Shown here: piece after piece, positions 34,283-45,866 of the stretch
How the letters are laid out: every line of letters starts with the position of its first letter
How positions within the stretch are numbered: the first letter of the stretch is position 1
Assembly (NCBI GenBank): GCA_003313425.1
Contig: NHZP01000016.1
Location: forward strand, 930,001-994,000
Length of the DNA stretch: 64,000 bases
Origin: Pseudopyrenochaeta lycopersici
Lineage: Eukaryota > Ascomycota > Dothideomycetes > Pleosporales > Pseudopyrenochaetaceae
Direction of reading: 5' to 3'
Notes under the pieces: model-generated
Database searches by the model: none
The model's input: the letters and a program-made list of their open reading frames with translations, nothing else
Told to the model about the DNA's origin: nothing
Made by a program: the position numbers and the translations under genes

Positions 34283-34873
34283 GTGGGCGGATGGGTGACG
34301 AACGGCTTGAAGAGGCGCATAGCCTAAGTTTGTTGTGATGCTAGGATGGAAGTGCTCTATCGTGTTCATCACCAGTGAAGAGAATCACGCAAAAGAAAAA
34401 GCGTTTAGGGCATTATCATGATTGTCCTGTATTAAAAGGCATATATCATAGTCTATGCATTAGAACTCAATGTTCAAACTACTCACACTGCAAGAAATAT
34501 CTCCATTCAATCCTTAAAGCGCCAAGACCAGTTTGTAGTACTCCAGTACCATGAACTGTACCAATATATACTCATTAATAGTAGTTCCCCATCTTATCGA
34601 TCATCTTCGAATTCATTTCTCTCGTAAAGCAACTTAGAGTGAGCTTTCGCAGGTCGGCGCAAGTTGATTGGCGCATCGCCCACGATCAGATTGAAGCACT
34701 TATTCTCGCCTGCATGATGGTGGCCTGAACATCGTGCACAAAAGCAGAGTTGTAGGTGGTCAGCTCCGGGAGGCTCAACTTCTTAAGCGATTCCATCAAC
34801 GGCGTTTATTCCACAATTCTGATCAACCCCTCGGAAGGATGGAAGCTCAGATGTAATATCTGCTACTTTAGAG
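34283..34873. other. Convergent intergenic region
   Basis: 590 bases, AT-rich from 34430 to 34620. Nothing recognised. Confidence 0.45.
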
Positions 34874-36397
34874 CTAGCCAAGGTGTGTCTGCGCTGATTC
34901 GGGTGCGTCTTCGTGCAATACGCTGTCTGCTCTGGCTCCCAGTTCAGGTCGACTTGACTCCACTTCTGCCTGCTCGAACTGCCAACAGTACGTCGCAGAC
35001 TTTTTGCCCCTGAGCACCATCGTCTCCAACCCTTTGCCGCTTGTTGACAAGCTCAGGTCTCGCACAGCATCTTGTAAGCATTCCTTCGCACTCGTCAATC
35101 GAACTCTGAGGGTCGCCAAGTGTGGCGCATGACTCTTTCGATTTCTGATATACTTTCCGATACGAGCGATTCTCCTCTCGCGACTCGAGGGCCGAGACCA
35201 GTAACAGAAAGGTACAAAGTCGTCCCGGAAAGTAAGGTCAGTGATACTCCAAGGCAAGACTTCCTCCAATCTAGCCAAGGATCTCGGGAACCAACCGAAG
35301 AACATAATCATAGGGACCTCGACTCTGGTAAGCCGTGGCATTTCTTTCAATATGGACAACGTGCCTTCAACAGCGGGAAACTGAACGCCAGAAGGGTCAT
35401 ATTGGGACGCGGAAGTAGACCCCGGAGCCAGGCGAAAGATGAACTTGCATTGTTCGAGAGTATTCTTAACGCAAGCGAGTGCGGAGTTCAAGCCTTCCAA
35501 TTCGAGGTAAGGGGCCAGAGAGGGAGCGCGCGGTGCAGAGCTATTGAAAACAATCTCTTGCTCATAATCAAAGTTCTTGAGGTTTGGTGTGACAGCTAAC
35601 AGTTGCTGGAGGGTTGATCGGGTGAGGTTGGTTCGGAAAAGGCGTAGGCTGGTCAAAGTGATGTTGCGTGGTGCTATTGCTTCGTTCCAACTGAACTTCC
35701 AAGGCTGCGCCATGCTGCATTCAAAAGTCTTGACAGTTGATGAGTAAAAAACTGGCCGAATCAGGTCCAGATCGGTGTAGGAAACCGCACTATTTCGATC
35801 TGGCTGCCGATCCCCAAACACAATGCGCTCCAAGGCCGGAAAGAGATAGTCTGTTCGTTTGAGAATTTGAGGTAGAAATATCGAATGTCTTAGAAAACCA
35901 TCACCAAGCTCTATTGTTTGTAGATTCATCAATCGTGTTATGACCAGTATAGCTAGGGCATCTTTGTTTCGTTCACGAATCTCCGCCTGGGATGGTTGCA
36001 TGTCATCATCCACGAAATGGAAAAACATATCCGGAGTCAGGAGTGATTTTTTGGCGACAGACGTATGTAGTCCCCACAACTTGACACCTGTGAGGCACTC
36101 GTTGTTTTCCGGCCATGAGTCGTACTTCTCCCAATAATGCTGCGGTCCAAATAGTCCAAAGGAGGTGATTTTGGGGGCAAGTCGTGGCCGCTCGAGTAAC
36201 GTTCGAAGCAGCAACGCAAGCTTCCGAGCGCACGATTGTGACTTGGTCGCAGTGACCCCGATATTCTGATATAGGCACAACGTGGCTTCTGCGTTGAGCG
36301 CATGGCAGGTTTGAGTAAGAGCACAATACTCTTTCCGTGAAAGACATTCGAAGATGCAAAAAATCAAACTCGATGGCAAATCCGTAAGATACGTCAT
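34874..36397 (-). CDS. F-box protein (507 aa)
   Basis: Single exon, ATG at 36397. An F-box-like motif opens the protein: LPSSLIFCIFECLSRKEYCALTQTCHALN (residues about 6-35), with LPxxLxxxIxxxL spacing and the downstream C/L-x-T-C-H-x-LN. The rest has irregular leucine-rich stretches (LMNLQTIELGDGFLRH, ITLTSLRLFRTNLT, PNLKNFDYEQ, LERIVFGDRQPDRN) consistent with an F-box/LRR-like substrate receptor of an SCF ubiquitin ligase. Target unknown. Its neighbour at 36907-38775 is also an F-box protein in the same orientation, suggesting an old tandem pair, though the two sequences are strongly diverged. Confidence 0.7.
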   Translation of the reverse strand: MTYLTDLPSSLIFCIFECLSRKEYCALTQTCHALNAEATLCLYQNIGVTATKSQSCARKLALLLRTLLERPRLAPKITSFGLFGPQHYWEKYDSWPENNECLTGVKLWGLHTSVAKKSLLTPDMFFHFVDDDMQPSQAEIRERNKDALAILVITRLMNLQTIELGDGFLRHSIFLPQILKRTDYLFPALERIVFGDRQPDRNSAVSYTDLDLIRPVFYSSTVKTFECSMAQPWKFSWNEAIAPRNITLTSLRLFRTNLTRSTLQQLLAVTPNLKNFDYEQEIVFNSSAPRAPSLAPYLELEGLNSALACVKNTLEQCKFIFRLAPGSTSASQYDPSGVQFPAVEGTLSILKEMPRLTRVEVPMIMFFGWFPRSLARLEEVLPWSITDLTFRDDFVPFCYWSRPSSRERRIARIGKYIRNRKSHAPHLATLRVRLTSAKECLQDAVRDLSLSTSGKGLETMVLRGKKSATYCWQFEQAEVESSRPELGARADSVLHEDAPESAQTHLG

Positions 36398-36906
36398 TGT
36401 GATAACCGGGATTACAGGAAGAGGCTAGGAGGACAAAGTGATCAATATTTTCAGAAAATAAGAGATACTCAAGAAACCTTTCGCGGTTGAAAGTCAGGCT
36501 CGATCGATAGACATATTGTTGTGAGGCTAGGTTTGGTTGATGTCCATGAGCTGAACCGGTACCAGTACCTTGGAGGTGGCCTCACGCCATGGATGCGTAA
36601 GCGCCAACTGTGCATAAGCCTTTATCGAATCAGAACTTGATCCTGTGTTGAAGCGAAAACGTTTCAAAGTTCGCTCAAGTCATTCTTCGCTTGCTTAGTG
36701 GTCCAGACTCAAAATTAAAAATGGTTTTGCCTTGCTGAAGATCGATGTGGGGGCCAGTCACCGTATTCCGGATAATGTGGGAGCCACGCGAGTCTTGAAC
36801 GTGATCTGGGCCCTCGACGCCAGACAGGAACCTTGCTACGAACTTCAAAGGCGCGGAGGTAGTGATCGCGATTTCGGTGACATCTCCTATCCTGCGCTAT
36901 TGTCTC
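36398..36906. other. Intergenic between two F-box genes
   Basis: About 500 bases; promoter of the downstream F-box gene and 3' end of the upstream one. No gene. Confidence 0.45.
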
Positions 36907-38775
36907 CTATCGATGAAGTCGGACTTGATGGGATCGTAGTGCATGCAGATGATATTGTGATGCTAGGCCAAGCGGAATCCCCTCCCTCTCGCCGCGATGA
37001 AACTTCTCAACTTGGCCTTGGGCAGGAACTGTCCGGTCGAAGACAGTAACCTCCCTGATTAAGTTCCAGTGCTCTGATTTTTTCCATCGAAGCAACATTG
37101 GATATATTATCTTGCCAGTCACAGACTTGTTTCTGGCTGTTGTAGTAAATTCTGCAACTTGTCCATCGAACCAGTTGAGCGAAGAATCTGCAGGCTGATA
37201 TATAGATATTGTTTCAAGCTTCGTGGCGAAATCGAGAAGTATTAGAGTTGCATGAAACATGTACGATACGTCCATTCTCGCATTCATCAAATGCCTAGCC
37301 TCACTTGCAGATTCTTGGAACGTGAGTGCAGTAGGAAGTATTGATGTATCGAACGGGAACGGTGACTGAGCATGCGAAAAATCTAATCTCAGCGACAAAT
37401 GCCGTAGATTTGGCGGAAATAGTGGATATATCTCCGTGGTGAGCGAGAATTCGACATCGCCGGTGAGGAAGGGGAAAGGCACTTCCATGGTATGCAGACG
37501 ATGGAAGTTAGTCAGGTCGAGATACCCATAAAGTTTGTCGCCAATTCTAGGCTGCTGAAATGGATATGTGTCTGTATCGCAATATTCCACGCTGAAGACT
37601 AGGTTTTCTAGTGTATCTTTGACTTGCAGAAGCGAATCATTCCAGGCGGCTAGATCTATCAAACGAGATTCTATGATATCACGTTCTTTGCAATCGTAGA
37701 ACATGTCATAAGTGAGAGACTTTAGCTGAGGAGTGCATCCAAGAAGCGAATTCAGAATCTGCAAAAGGGGTCCGGAGTGTCGGATGATCAAGGCCGTGAT
37801 ATTGGTCGGCCGTATACTTGTGACCAATTGACGACTGTGTAATCCAGGGTGGCCTGGATGTAAAGTACTGGTCCCAGGTTCTTGGCCGTCTGGAATTGAG
37901 ATTTCAAGTCTTTGAATGCCAGATAAGTTTAGAATATGGTCAAGCGTAGAGCGACCCAGATCTCTGGAATAAACCATTCCACTGAGGCTATCCACGTTGA
38001 GTGAGATTTGCTTGACGTTTGACAATCGATCTAGCAGGGCCTGAGATGGGCGACGACTATTGTAACCCGCCCCGGCATCTAGATTACGAAGGGTTGTATG
38101 CAGATGATCCAAGCTGGCGCACTTGAAATCTGCGATCTCCAAGTGTTGCAAGGTTGGAAGAACCAACAGGATAAGGGCTGCGTATGCAGAGTATTCGCGC
38201 ATGGCTGAAGTTTGGAGCTGTTAGCGGATTTGAACCGAATTAGCCAAGTAAAGACGTGTTCGATATGTCTATATTGGTTCGTGCACTGTACTATTCAGGC
38301 CGAGCAAACGCCAAGGTACGCGAAGCATCTCTGGAAAAAGTATGATGTAGACAAAAGCATGTCTACTGTACTCTAACGTACCGATAGCATCCTTCAGGTA
38401 ATCACCGGCCGCTACCAAGGTCTCGTTCTGCAAGGTATCCATTGCGATATCAAACATCAGGCCGTCATCAAAGTGCTTGTCCTTTGGCAGCCAGCGCTGA
38501 CCTTCCTTTACACCTTCATATGGTGAAAGACCTAGGCGAAGCGTTTCTACACGACGTGCAAGCGGCTTGTTGCGGATGATGCTGAGACAGAATCTGTCGA
38601 TTCGTGGCAATTTGTCGCCAGGCGGGATGAACAGGTCGACATAGCGATACAGAAAAGGAATGGCAAGCTCATGAAGTCCACGATTTAGCTGACAGATCAG
38701 ATATATGTCGGGTTGAGCGAGATATGAGACAATATATTCGACAAGCTCAGTGGGCAGATCAGAAAAGGCAGTCAT
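36907..38775 (-). CDS. F-box protein (576 aa)
   Basis: Three exons, 38382-38775, 38292-38330 and 36907-38204, join in phase. The N-terminus FSDLPTELVEYIVSYLAQPDIYLICQLNR is an F-box (residues about 4-40). Leucine-rich-like repeats follow: LILLVLPTLQHLEIADF, LDHILNLSGIQRLEI, ITALIIRHSGPLLQILNSLL, LKSLTYDMF, LHTMEVPFPFL, NLRHLSLRLDF. Likely SCF substrate receptor; target unknown. The first proposed intron (38381-38331, GTACGT to TTTTTCCAG) is 51 nt, so keeping it would also leave the frame open and add 17 residues. The second intron (38291-38205) is required, since the first frame otherwise ends at TAG; it has a CTAAC branch site. Confidence 0.7.
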
Positions 38776-38792
38776 TGCTCGAGGGGGGCGAG

Positions 38793-38816
38793 GCCTGTCA
38801 GCCTGTCAGCCTGTCA
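38793..38816. repeat. Tandem GCCTGTCA, three perfect copies
   Basis: Three contiguous 8-mers, 18 bases upstream of the F-box gene ATG (minus strand), i.e. in its 5' leader or core promoter. On the gene strand the unit reads TGACAGGC. Confidence 0.9.
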
Positions 38817-40345
38817 GGGTGGAGGTGCGAGGTGCCAACACAAGTTCAAGGCCAGTCAGTCGGTATGAGGACAACGTGCCAATCATAAAAAAAGTGATAC
38901 CGCAAAAAGCATGAAATCTCCGAACGATGCCAGGCAGAAGGTGAGGGGTGAGATATTGCGGTCCGTGCATGCATACCACAGATCATCGCTCTCGCTGCCT
39001 TGGAAGGCATGATTGGTGCAGCTAAGGTACTGCTATCAATCAAGGAGATAGAAGGAGATATGCACGAAGCTCCTGAAATCATGTAGGATATGTAGTGCAT
39101 GTAGATGGCTTTATTCAAGCCAATAAAGAAGCCAGCAGCCGATGAAGGCTGCGCGCCTGGCGTCCAAAGAGCAATCCTGGTCCAAGATGTGCATTTGGGC
39201 GGTTTGATGCCTTGGCTTAAGCCGCAATGGCATGCTTCAAAGGTTGCCGCTGTCTTGTACGAAGGCACATGGTCAAACGGATTGATTCTCGGCCTACCCC
39301 GCGTTGTTGTGGGTATCGATAAGCCTCAAGAGGGTCCGTGTTCAATGCCCATGGGTCGACTGTCAGCCCTTTTGGGACCTTGTTATGGTATGCGACATGT
39401 TAGCAAGCAGCCTTCGTGGCAGTTGCCCGCGGGTGTGTTGGCTGCCCTGCGCTGACTGAAGCTGCGTGAGCGCAGACGTCAGGAGATGCAAAGCCCAACG
39501 TCCAAAGTCGAGGGACCATTACCCATGGCAATGCTAGGCGGGACATCGTGGAGTCGTGTTCCATGTTACTGGTAGATATGCCATGATTTGCTTCTTGTGG
39601 TCAAGCGGGCTGTACCGGGCTGCGAACCAGTCCTGGGGACCATGTCATGTCATGGCTTGTCACGGCAGACGAGCGAACGGTCGGCAGCGCACAAGCGATC
39701 GCTGCAGCCATTCAGCGTCCCACCATTCGTCAGAGAGAGGGGCGGGCTGCAGCTGTGCATCATGGCTGCGAGGATGAGCAAATCTCGCAGCAGCTGCACA
39801 CCCTTACGAAGCGAGAAGAAGATTGACCAGCCAAACAGCTTGTTCGGAGGAGCGCAGAAAGAAAGTCCCCCGACCGAGAGCTATAACTGCGCTGGTTGCG
39901 GACGTTGCGAGGCCGTCGCACGACCAAGGTTGATTCCCTCGGTGAAGGCTCGGAAGGCGGCCCCCCAATAGCAATCAGCTGCTTCCGACTTATTCCTGTC
40001 TCCTGCCCATCTACCATCCCGACGCCAGACCATATCCTCTTCTCCGCGACCACATATAAACACTGCGCCGTCATACCTCGCCGTCTCTCACAACATCACA
40101 GGCCGCTTCTGCACGATCCCCTACGCCGAGCTGCAAGAGAGTGAGCCGCTGTTACGTCACACGCACACTCTAACCGACCGACCGATACAAAGCCAACCTC
40201 GTCGTAGGCCGCTCCAACACGTCGCACATCTCACACATATTCACCTTGTCCTGTATAGTTTGGAGCACTACGCCGGACTAGTGTCGCAGTGTTCAGGGCG
40301 TTGAGCAGTTGCACAGACCGCCATATTTGGGACCAGTGACGTTTG
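38817..40345. other. Long intergenic/leader region
   Basis: 1.5 kb, divergent. The part after 39500 becomes GC- and then CT-rich, and CACA/CCATC-rich sequence from 40000 to 40320 looks like a promoter and 5' leader of the gene at 40346. Short frames only. Confidence 0.45.
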
Positions 40346-40891
40346 ATGCACGACGACCGGCAACGTCCCACTTCAGGGCAACAGCCTCCAGAAAGCGATA
40401 TGACTAGCAATAGGCCCTTCTTTGGCGGGTTCCTTGCAGCCTTTCGTGCGCAACCTGCCCTACAGAAAGCGGCGTCCTCGCAGGCAGCCTCAGTATCGTC
40501 CTACACCAACAATACGACATCGCCCCAGAGCCCAGGTCATGACGCAGCAACGGCGACACGCACAATAACCACAAAGACACGATCACCATCACCTGGCGCA
40601 ACAACAGTGTCTGTCCAAGCCACAGGCCACTTCCAGCCGACCAGACAGCATGCGGCACCATATCACAGGTCTACATCGCCCAAGGCTAAAGCGTTCCCAA
40701 TACCAGGCGCCTCACAACGAGGAAGGAGAGGCTCAGACAGCTCATCAGAAGGCTTCAACGAGATAATGGGCGCGGAGAAGTGGTACATAGGCGGCCGGAC
40801 TGCAACCGGGGAAGAAAAATTCTACAAGCTGGGCATGGTGAAAAGGCACCGGAGTGCGGACCGATTGAGCCTGGACAAACTTAGTATATAA
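40346..40891 (+). CDS. Conserved-looking hypothetical protein, 181 aa
   Basis: Single exon; the first ATG (40346) and a second at 40400 are usable. Residues 20-40 carry FFGGFLAAFRAQPALQKA, a short amphipathic segment. Residues 45-130 are disordered, rich in S, T, P, A (TTSPQSPG, KTRSPSPGATT, RSTSPKAKAFPIPG) with many potential proline-directed phosphorylation sites. The C-terminus is the most protein-like part: EGFNEIMGAEKWYIGGRTATGEEKFYKLG, then MVKRHRSADRLSLDKLSI, containing an RxxSxDRLS pattern resembling basophilic kinase sites. I believe similar C-termini occur in other ascomycete proteins of unknown function. No signal peptide. Confidence 0.6.
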   Translation: MHDDRQRPTSGQQPPESDMTSNRPFFGGFLAAFRAQPALQKAASSQAASVSSYTNNTTSPQSPGHDAATATRTITTKTRSPSPGATTVSVQATGHFQPTRQHAAPYHRSTSPKAKAFPIPGASQRGRRGSDSSSEGFNEIMGAEKWYIGGRTATGEEKFYKLGMVKRHRSADRLSLDKLSI

Positions 40892-41660
40892 CAGGCAAGA
40901 TCTGTTTCATTCAAAAGTAAAGCTGCATAGCTGGCGTTCACGGCATATTTCCGCACAGGCAGATTTTATCTAGGGTATCAGGTATAGGCGTTTAGAACTG
41001 GGCTCTCGAGGGGCACCGAGGTCTCTCAAGACTAAGAATTGTCTTCATGAATATACATATTTCAACGAGTCGTGCAGGCTTGTCCTATGATTGCTGCAGT
41101 CATACCAACTTTGCACGTGCAAGTGGTGCCAAGAATGGCCATCCCAAAATCCCGGATCGTTATTTCCGGTCACTGACTTGTACATGTCACACCGCACCGT
41201 ACATCACAGCTTGAGCCTCCAGGGGCGAGTCTTGCCTATTAGCTGGCGTCAAAAGGCAAAAAGGAACTTCATTTCCGGCCACACTAGTCTGGAAACCCCT
41301 GCCGCGCTACTCCACCTTTCGGATACTCCATTGCTGTCGAAGCGCAGAGTCTTCTCGGAAAAGCCTCTCTATGGACGAGGCTATGACGCCAATGGGCACT
41401 GAGGCACGGATATGAACAAACTTAAGGAACGCTAGCGCATCAGATAGCCCAACATGCAACCCCAAAATCTATAGATCTCGTATACTTGAGTCACTTCGCT
41501 TAGTTTGCCTTCTCTGCGTATTGTTATATTCCCTGCATGAGACGCTTTTCCGTAGCATCATAGTCGCACACTTGATTCTCCTCATCCGTTCTTGACAACC
41601 CGTGTTTGAATACCGACAACGGTCGTTTGTTCTAATTTCTGCCTTCTATGAGTACACAAA
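40892..41660. other. Intergenic, no gene seen
   Basis: 770 bases between two + strand genes; a T/C-rich stretch just before 41660 fits the MFS promoter. Confidence 0.45.
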
Positions 41661-43408
41661 ATGGCACTCTCTACCACATCCGCATCAGCACCCGCTGGCC
41701 CTCAGAGTCCACCCACAACCAGCGAACCTGAGAAGCGCACTCAATATGCTTCCATCATTCCCCCGGAGGATCGTCTCCAACTCCACACCACTGTCTCCAA
41801 TGCTAGTCACCATGACATGCCAAATGTGGCTTACGTCGTGACCGGAGACACTGATGAGAAGTATAATGTCTTCTCCGAACGCCGTAAGAATGTCATAGTT
41901 GCCGTCATGTCGTTCTGTAGCTTTCTTGCTCCAGTATCCTCCACGACCGTACTCTCGGCAGTACCCGAAGTGGCAGCGACATTCAACACGGATGGATCCA
42001 TCATCAACGTGTCCAATGCGTTGTATATGTTGTTCATGGGCATCAGTCCCTGCTTTTATGGCCCATATGGCAACATCTATGGCAGGAAATGGGTTTCGGT
42101 GATAAGCGCGACCCTCTTTACTGCGTTCTCTGTCGGCACAGCGTTAGCACCAAATCTCGTATCTTTCTTTATATTCAGGATCCTCACCGCTTTCCAAGGG
42201 ACTGCTTTCTTGGTCATTGGATCTGCTGTCATTGGGGACATATACAAACCTGTAAGTGCTCTTCATGATATGTAGTTGCATGTCTAACTCGCCTTAGACC
42301 GAACGTGCCACCGCCCTCGGATGGTTTTTGAGCGGCACCCTCATTGGACCTGCATTAGGTAAACTCCCGCTTATGCTCCTCACTCACGCTCAACACTAAT
42401 CTTGTTTAGGTCCTTTCATCGGAGGTATCATTGTAACCTTCCGTACCTGGCGCGACATCTTCTGGCTGCAAACTGCCCTCGCCGGCGCTGCACTAATATT
42501 CTGTATATTCTTGCAACCCGAGACTATCCATGAGAAAAGGTCGAAGGAGCTGGAAGGACTGCCAACGGCAAAGAAGGCGAAGAAGATGTGGCAGTGGCTG
42601 AACCCGTTCCGAGTGATTCGACTATTCCGTTACCCCAACCTGTTCTTGACTGTACGTTTGCATCCACTTTACACGACTGCAATACCTTCTAACCACTCTT
42701 GCAGTCCCTCGCATCATCTGCATTGGTCTGGAACATGTACTCTCTCTTGACCCCGATTCGCTACGTCCTCAACCCACGTTTCAACCTACAATCACCTCTG
42801 CAATCTGGCCTTTTCTACATCGCACCAGGTTGCGGCTATCTGTTAGGCACGTTCTTTGGAGGCCGCTACGCCGATCACATTGTGCGAAAGTACATCAAGA
42901 TAAGGGGCGAACGAGTTGCTGAGGATCGTCTCAGGAGCTGTTTGCTGTTTTTGGGTGGGGTCATACCCGCATGCATGATCGTCTACGGATGGAGTGTGGA
43001 GAAAAGGGTCGGTGGTGTGGCCTTGCCAGTTATCATGATGTTCCTTCAAGGTGTCGCACAGTTGTTTTGCTTTCCGAGTTTGAACACATATTGTTTAGAT
43101 GTAATGCAGGGCCGTAGTGCTGAGGTCGTCGGTAAGTACTATCGTGTTAAACAAGTTCATTTCTTGCAAAGACCTAACAATTATTAGCGGGTAACTACTT
43201 CATGCGCTACATGTTCGCAGCAGCAGGGTCTGCGGCCTGTCTCCCAGCTGTTCGAGCTATCGGCGTTGGATGGTTCTCCACACTCAGTGCTTTCTTCCTT
43301 GTTGCTGGTGCGGGTGCCACATATGTCACTGCGCTATATGGGAAAGAATGGCGTGTGGCTATCGATGAGAAGAAGGCTGCGAGAAAGCAGGGTGATAATC
43401 ATGTGTAA
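41661..43408 (+). CDS. MFS transporter, drug:H+ antiporter type (DHA1, Qdr-like)
   Basis: Five exons, 41661-42251, 42298-42358, 42410-42651, 42705-43131 and 43188-43408, 513 residues. The cytosolic N-tail of about 75 residues is followed by 12 predicted TM segments. MFS motifs: VIVAVMSFCSFLAPVSSTTV (TM1), NIYGRKWVSVIS (motif A, degenerate, between TM2 and TM3), LVSFFIFRILTAFQGTA (TM4), LGWFLSGTLIGPALGPFIGGII (TM5, motif C-like GxxxGPxxGG, typical of antiporters). A cytosolic loop (EKRSKELEGLPTAKKAKK) separates the halves. Likely plasma-membrane efflux of small organic compounds. Substrate cannot be given. No biosynthetic cluster nearby. Confidence 0.85.
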
Positions 43409-43844
43409 GAGAAGGGTATCGCAAGCAAGAAAAGAGGGTTTAGGAACTCAATACTGGACCCTCCTTTAGTCAGTCATCGACGATTAATAGCGTCTGTGTC
43501 CAGATGCAGTGTCCATAGTATATGTATACAAGACTGGTAGGGTTGGATAATACATAAATTGAAGCACAGCATGTAGAGTGAGCACATATGTAACGATAAT
43601 AACACAGTAAAAATAGGGCCTCCTTCGACAGAGGATGTCAGTAAATTAAATCGTAAAAGAGACACTTGAAAGAAAATGTGTTGTTCAATAGACAGCGAGT
43701 TGCTCTTGATAAAGTCTTCTGTTGTTGCTGACACCCGCAAAATCCCGGTCATTCTGATTGGTGCCAAGCCCGGCCTCACCAGCTCCAACTTCGACTTCTT
43801 TCCCTCACGACCCTCTGACCTCACGACGACCCAACACCGCAACC
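43409..43844. other. Intergenic before QCR10
   Basis: 435 bases; 3' region of the MFS gene and promoter of QCR10. Nothing else seen. Confidence 0.45.
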
Positions 43845-44558
43845 ATGTCTAATATCTCGCCCGCGACCCAGCGCCCCAACCATGGCAAGACGCCCGCTGC
43901 TATGGTAAGCTTTACCCGAGCCATTGGCCCCCTTGGGCATTAGAATATGATGTGGAACGAGCAAAGACGGACAGGCAGAGAATGGATGGCTAACACGGAC
44001 AATAGAGCATGCGCAGCCCATATAAGGCTTACCGGAGTCCTTTTGGTCCTCAGTACGTATTTCCGAGCTTTTATTGCGGGGCCTGTGAGGCTGGAAGGGG
44101 ATACAATGGGGCTTGAGGGAGATGGGGTTGGTGGGAAAAAGACAATGGGCAGGAGTACGGCATGGGCCCCAGAGGCAATTGTCTCGGTGCGCGCTGCATG
44201 ATCAGGTGTAAAAGAGAAAGGGATTTGCAGGCTCCAACCACTGGGACTTTCCAATATCTCTGGAGATGCGAAAGGCTAACTGGGACCATCTAGATACACC
44301 ATTGCGAGGAACTACCACGGCATCACCGCCCGGACACTTGTCAAGGCGTAAGCTCTAGCTCCTATCCCCGTATGCTCAACTACACACTAACATACAGTCA
44401 GTGGTGTCCTTGCCGGCGGCTTCGGTGGCGTAGCCGGTTTCTTCGCCCTCTTCTTCTTCGCCGAGGTACCAAGGGTTCGCGACGACATCATGAAGAAGAT
44501 TCCAGTTCTGGGCAATTACTTTGTCAACGAGATCGCACCAGAAGACAACCCATTTTAA
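43845..44558 (+). CDS. QCR10: Cytochrome bc1 complex subunit 10
   Basis: Four exons, 43845-43904, 44006-44052, 44294-44347 and 44402-44558, 105 residues. A small accessory subunit of respiratory complex III in the inner mitochondrial membrane, near the Rieske protein. The N-terminus is short and polar with SPYKAYRSPFGPQY; a single TM follows (GVLAGGFGGVAGFFALFFFA), then VPRVRDDIMKKIPVLGNYF and the family ending DNPF. More than half the gene is intron. At the last intron two acceptors lie four bases apart (CAGTCAG); only the second (exon from 44402) keeps frame and gives KAGVLAGG. Confidence 0.88.
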
Positions 44559-44848
44559 AAGCACGGCACTGCGTGGTGCATGGCGGGGAAGTTGTACTAT
44601 AAGGAGAAGCATGGCATGCTGTATATTAGCGGCTGCAATCGCGAAATAGAGCTTTCTTGTGTTCAGTTTCCCTGTGAGAGAAAATGCGTGCACTCGTTTC
44701 ACCTCCAAGATTTGTGTGACATGCTAAATGTGGACGTTTCTTCATTTATCGTCACTAGAGGCGCTTAAGATGCTTCTACATGATGTCCTTTGGCCCATTA
44801 GAGTGCCACCTGAGGCGATTTTCTGCATAGACCTGGCGCTGCGTCCGT

Positions 44849-45866
44849 CTAATTCGTCGGCAGCCTTCCAACAACCTCTTCCATCTCTGCATCGGTGTAG
44901 ATCCTGAAGCCCTTGTCCTTTGTCACACTTGCCAGTTGCACGTTCTTGCTGTCTAGCTTCTCCTCCATGACCTGCTTCAGTGTCTTGAGAGTGAGTACTT
45001 CAGCTTCCGGTAGGGTGAGCGACTTGTGGAACTCGTTCTGTAGCTCTGCTTGTGCACCCTCGGAGCCTGAACCGATGGCTTTGGCGTCGTAGCGGTAGAA
45101 AGTGCCAGAGGGCTCGGCGTGATATCTAAATCCACGTCAGACCCAATGCCTCTCGATAATGCCTAGCTCTGTGACTGGAGATCAATGACATACAGACTCG
45201 GTCCATCCTCATCGAACCCCGCAATTAGCAGGGCGACACCAAACGGCCGACTCATGATGCTCTCCTCCCCTTCGGCGCCTTCACCAAACCTCAGCGCCAA
45301 ATCACATATCGCCTGTGTGCAGCTCTCCACACGCAGGGGCTCGTTGTAGTTAAAGGCATGGTTCTGGCTCTCAACACGGGCGTGCTCGATCATGCTTCGT
45401 GCGTCGGCCTGCAGACCGGACATGGCGCAGCCGATATGGCGATCAATCTCGACAATCTTTTCAACGGAGCTGGTCTCGAGGAGGGTGGAGGTTACACGCT
45501 TTTCTACACCGAGGATTACACCTTCCCCGGTCGCTACCTGGGGAATTGTGAGTGATTGTTTGCAAGGCGCTTGAAAGAGCGGGAACGTACGCCTATTGCT
45601 GTTGAACCGAGCTTGATAGCTTCTAGCGAGTATTCGACTTGGAAGAGGCGGCCTTCAGGCGAGAAGGTGCTGCGGGACAGTGAGTTTTACGGATTCGCGA
45701 TGGGATATGGCGGGGTACGAACTTGATACCACGGTCTAAGACTCATTGTTAGCAAATATAGAATTGTCAATGTGTTCCATGTCACTGCTCACCATATTCG
45801 CTTCGTGCTATGAACTGCTCATATTAGCAAAGTGAGCTCTCGCGGGGCTCACATGAAGCGTACCAT
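44849..45866 (-). CDS. PUP2: 20S proteasome subunit alpha5
   Basis: Six exons: 45864-45866 (ATG alone), 45793-45814, 45723-45735, 45591-45669, 45194-45537 and 44849-45125; 245 residues, all phases consistent. It forms part of the heptameric outer alpha ring of the 20S core. The N-terminus [20 protein letters not shown] is the alpha-type gate signature of alpha5; then [80 protein letters not shown], and [25 protein letters not shown]. Alpha subunits lack the catalytic Thr, as here. Introns have GCTAAT/GCTAAC branch sites; one donor is weak (GTTCGT at 45722). The first coding exon contains only the start codon in a CCACCATGG context. Confidence 0.93.
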
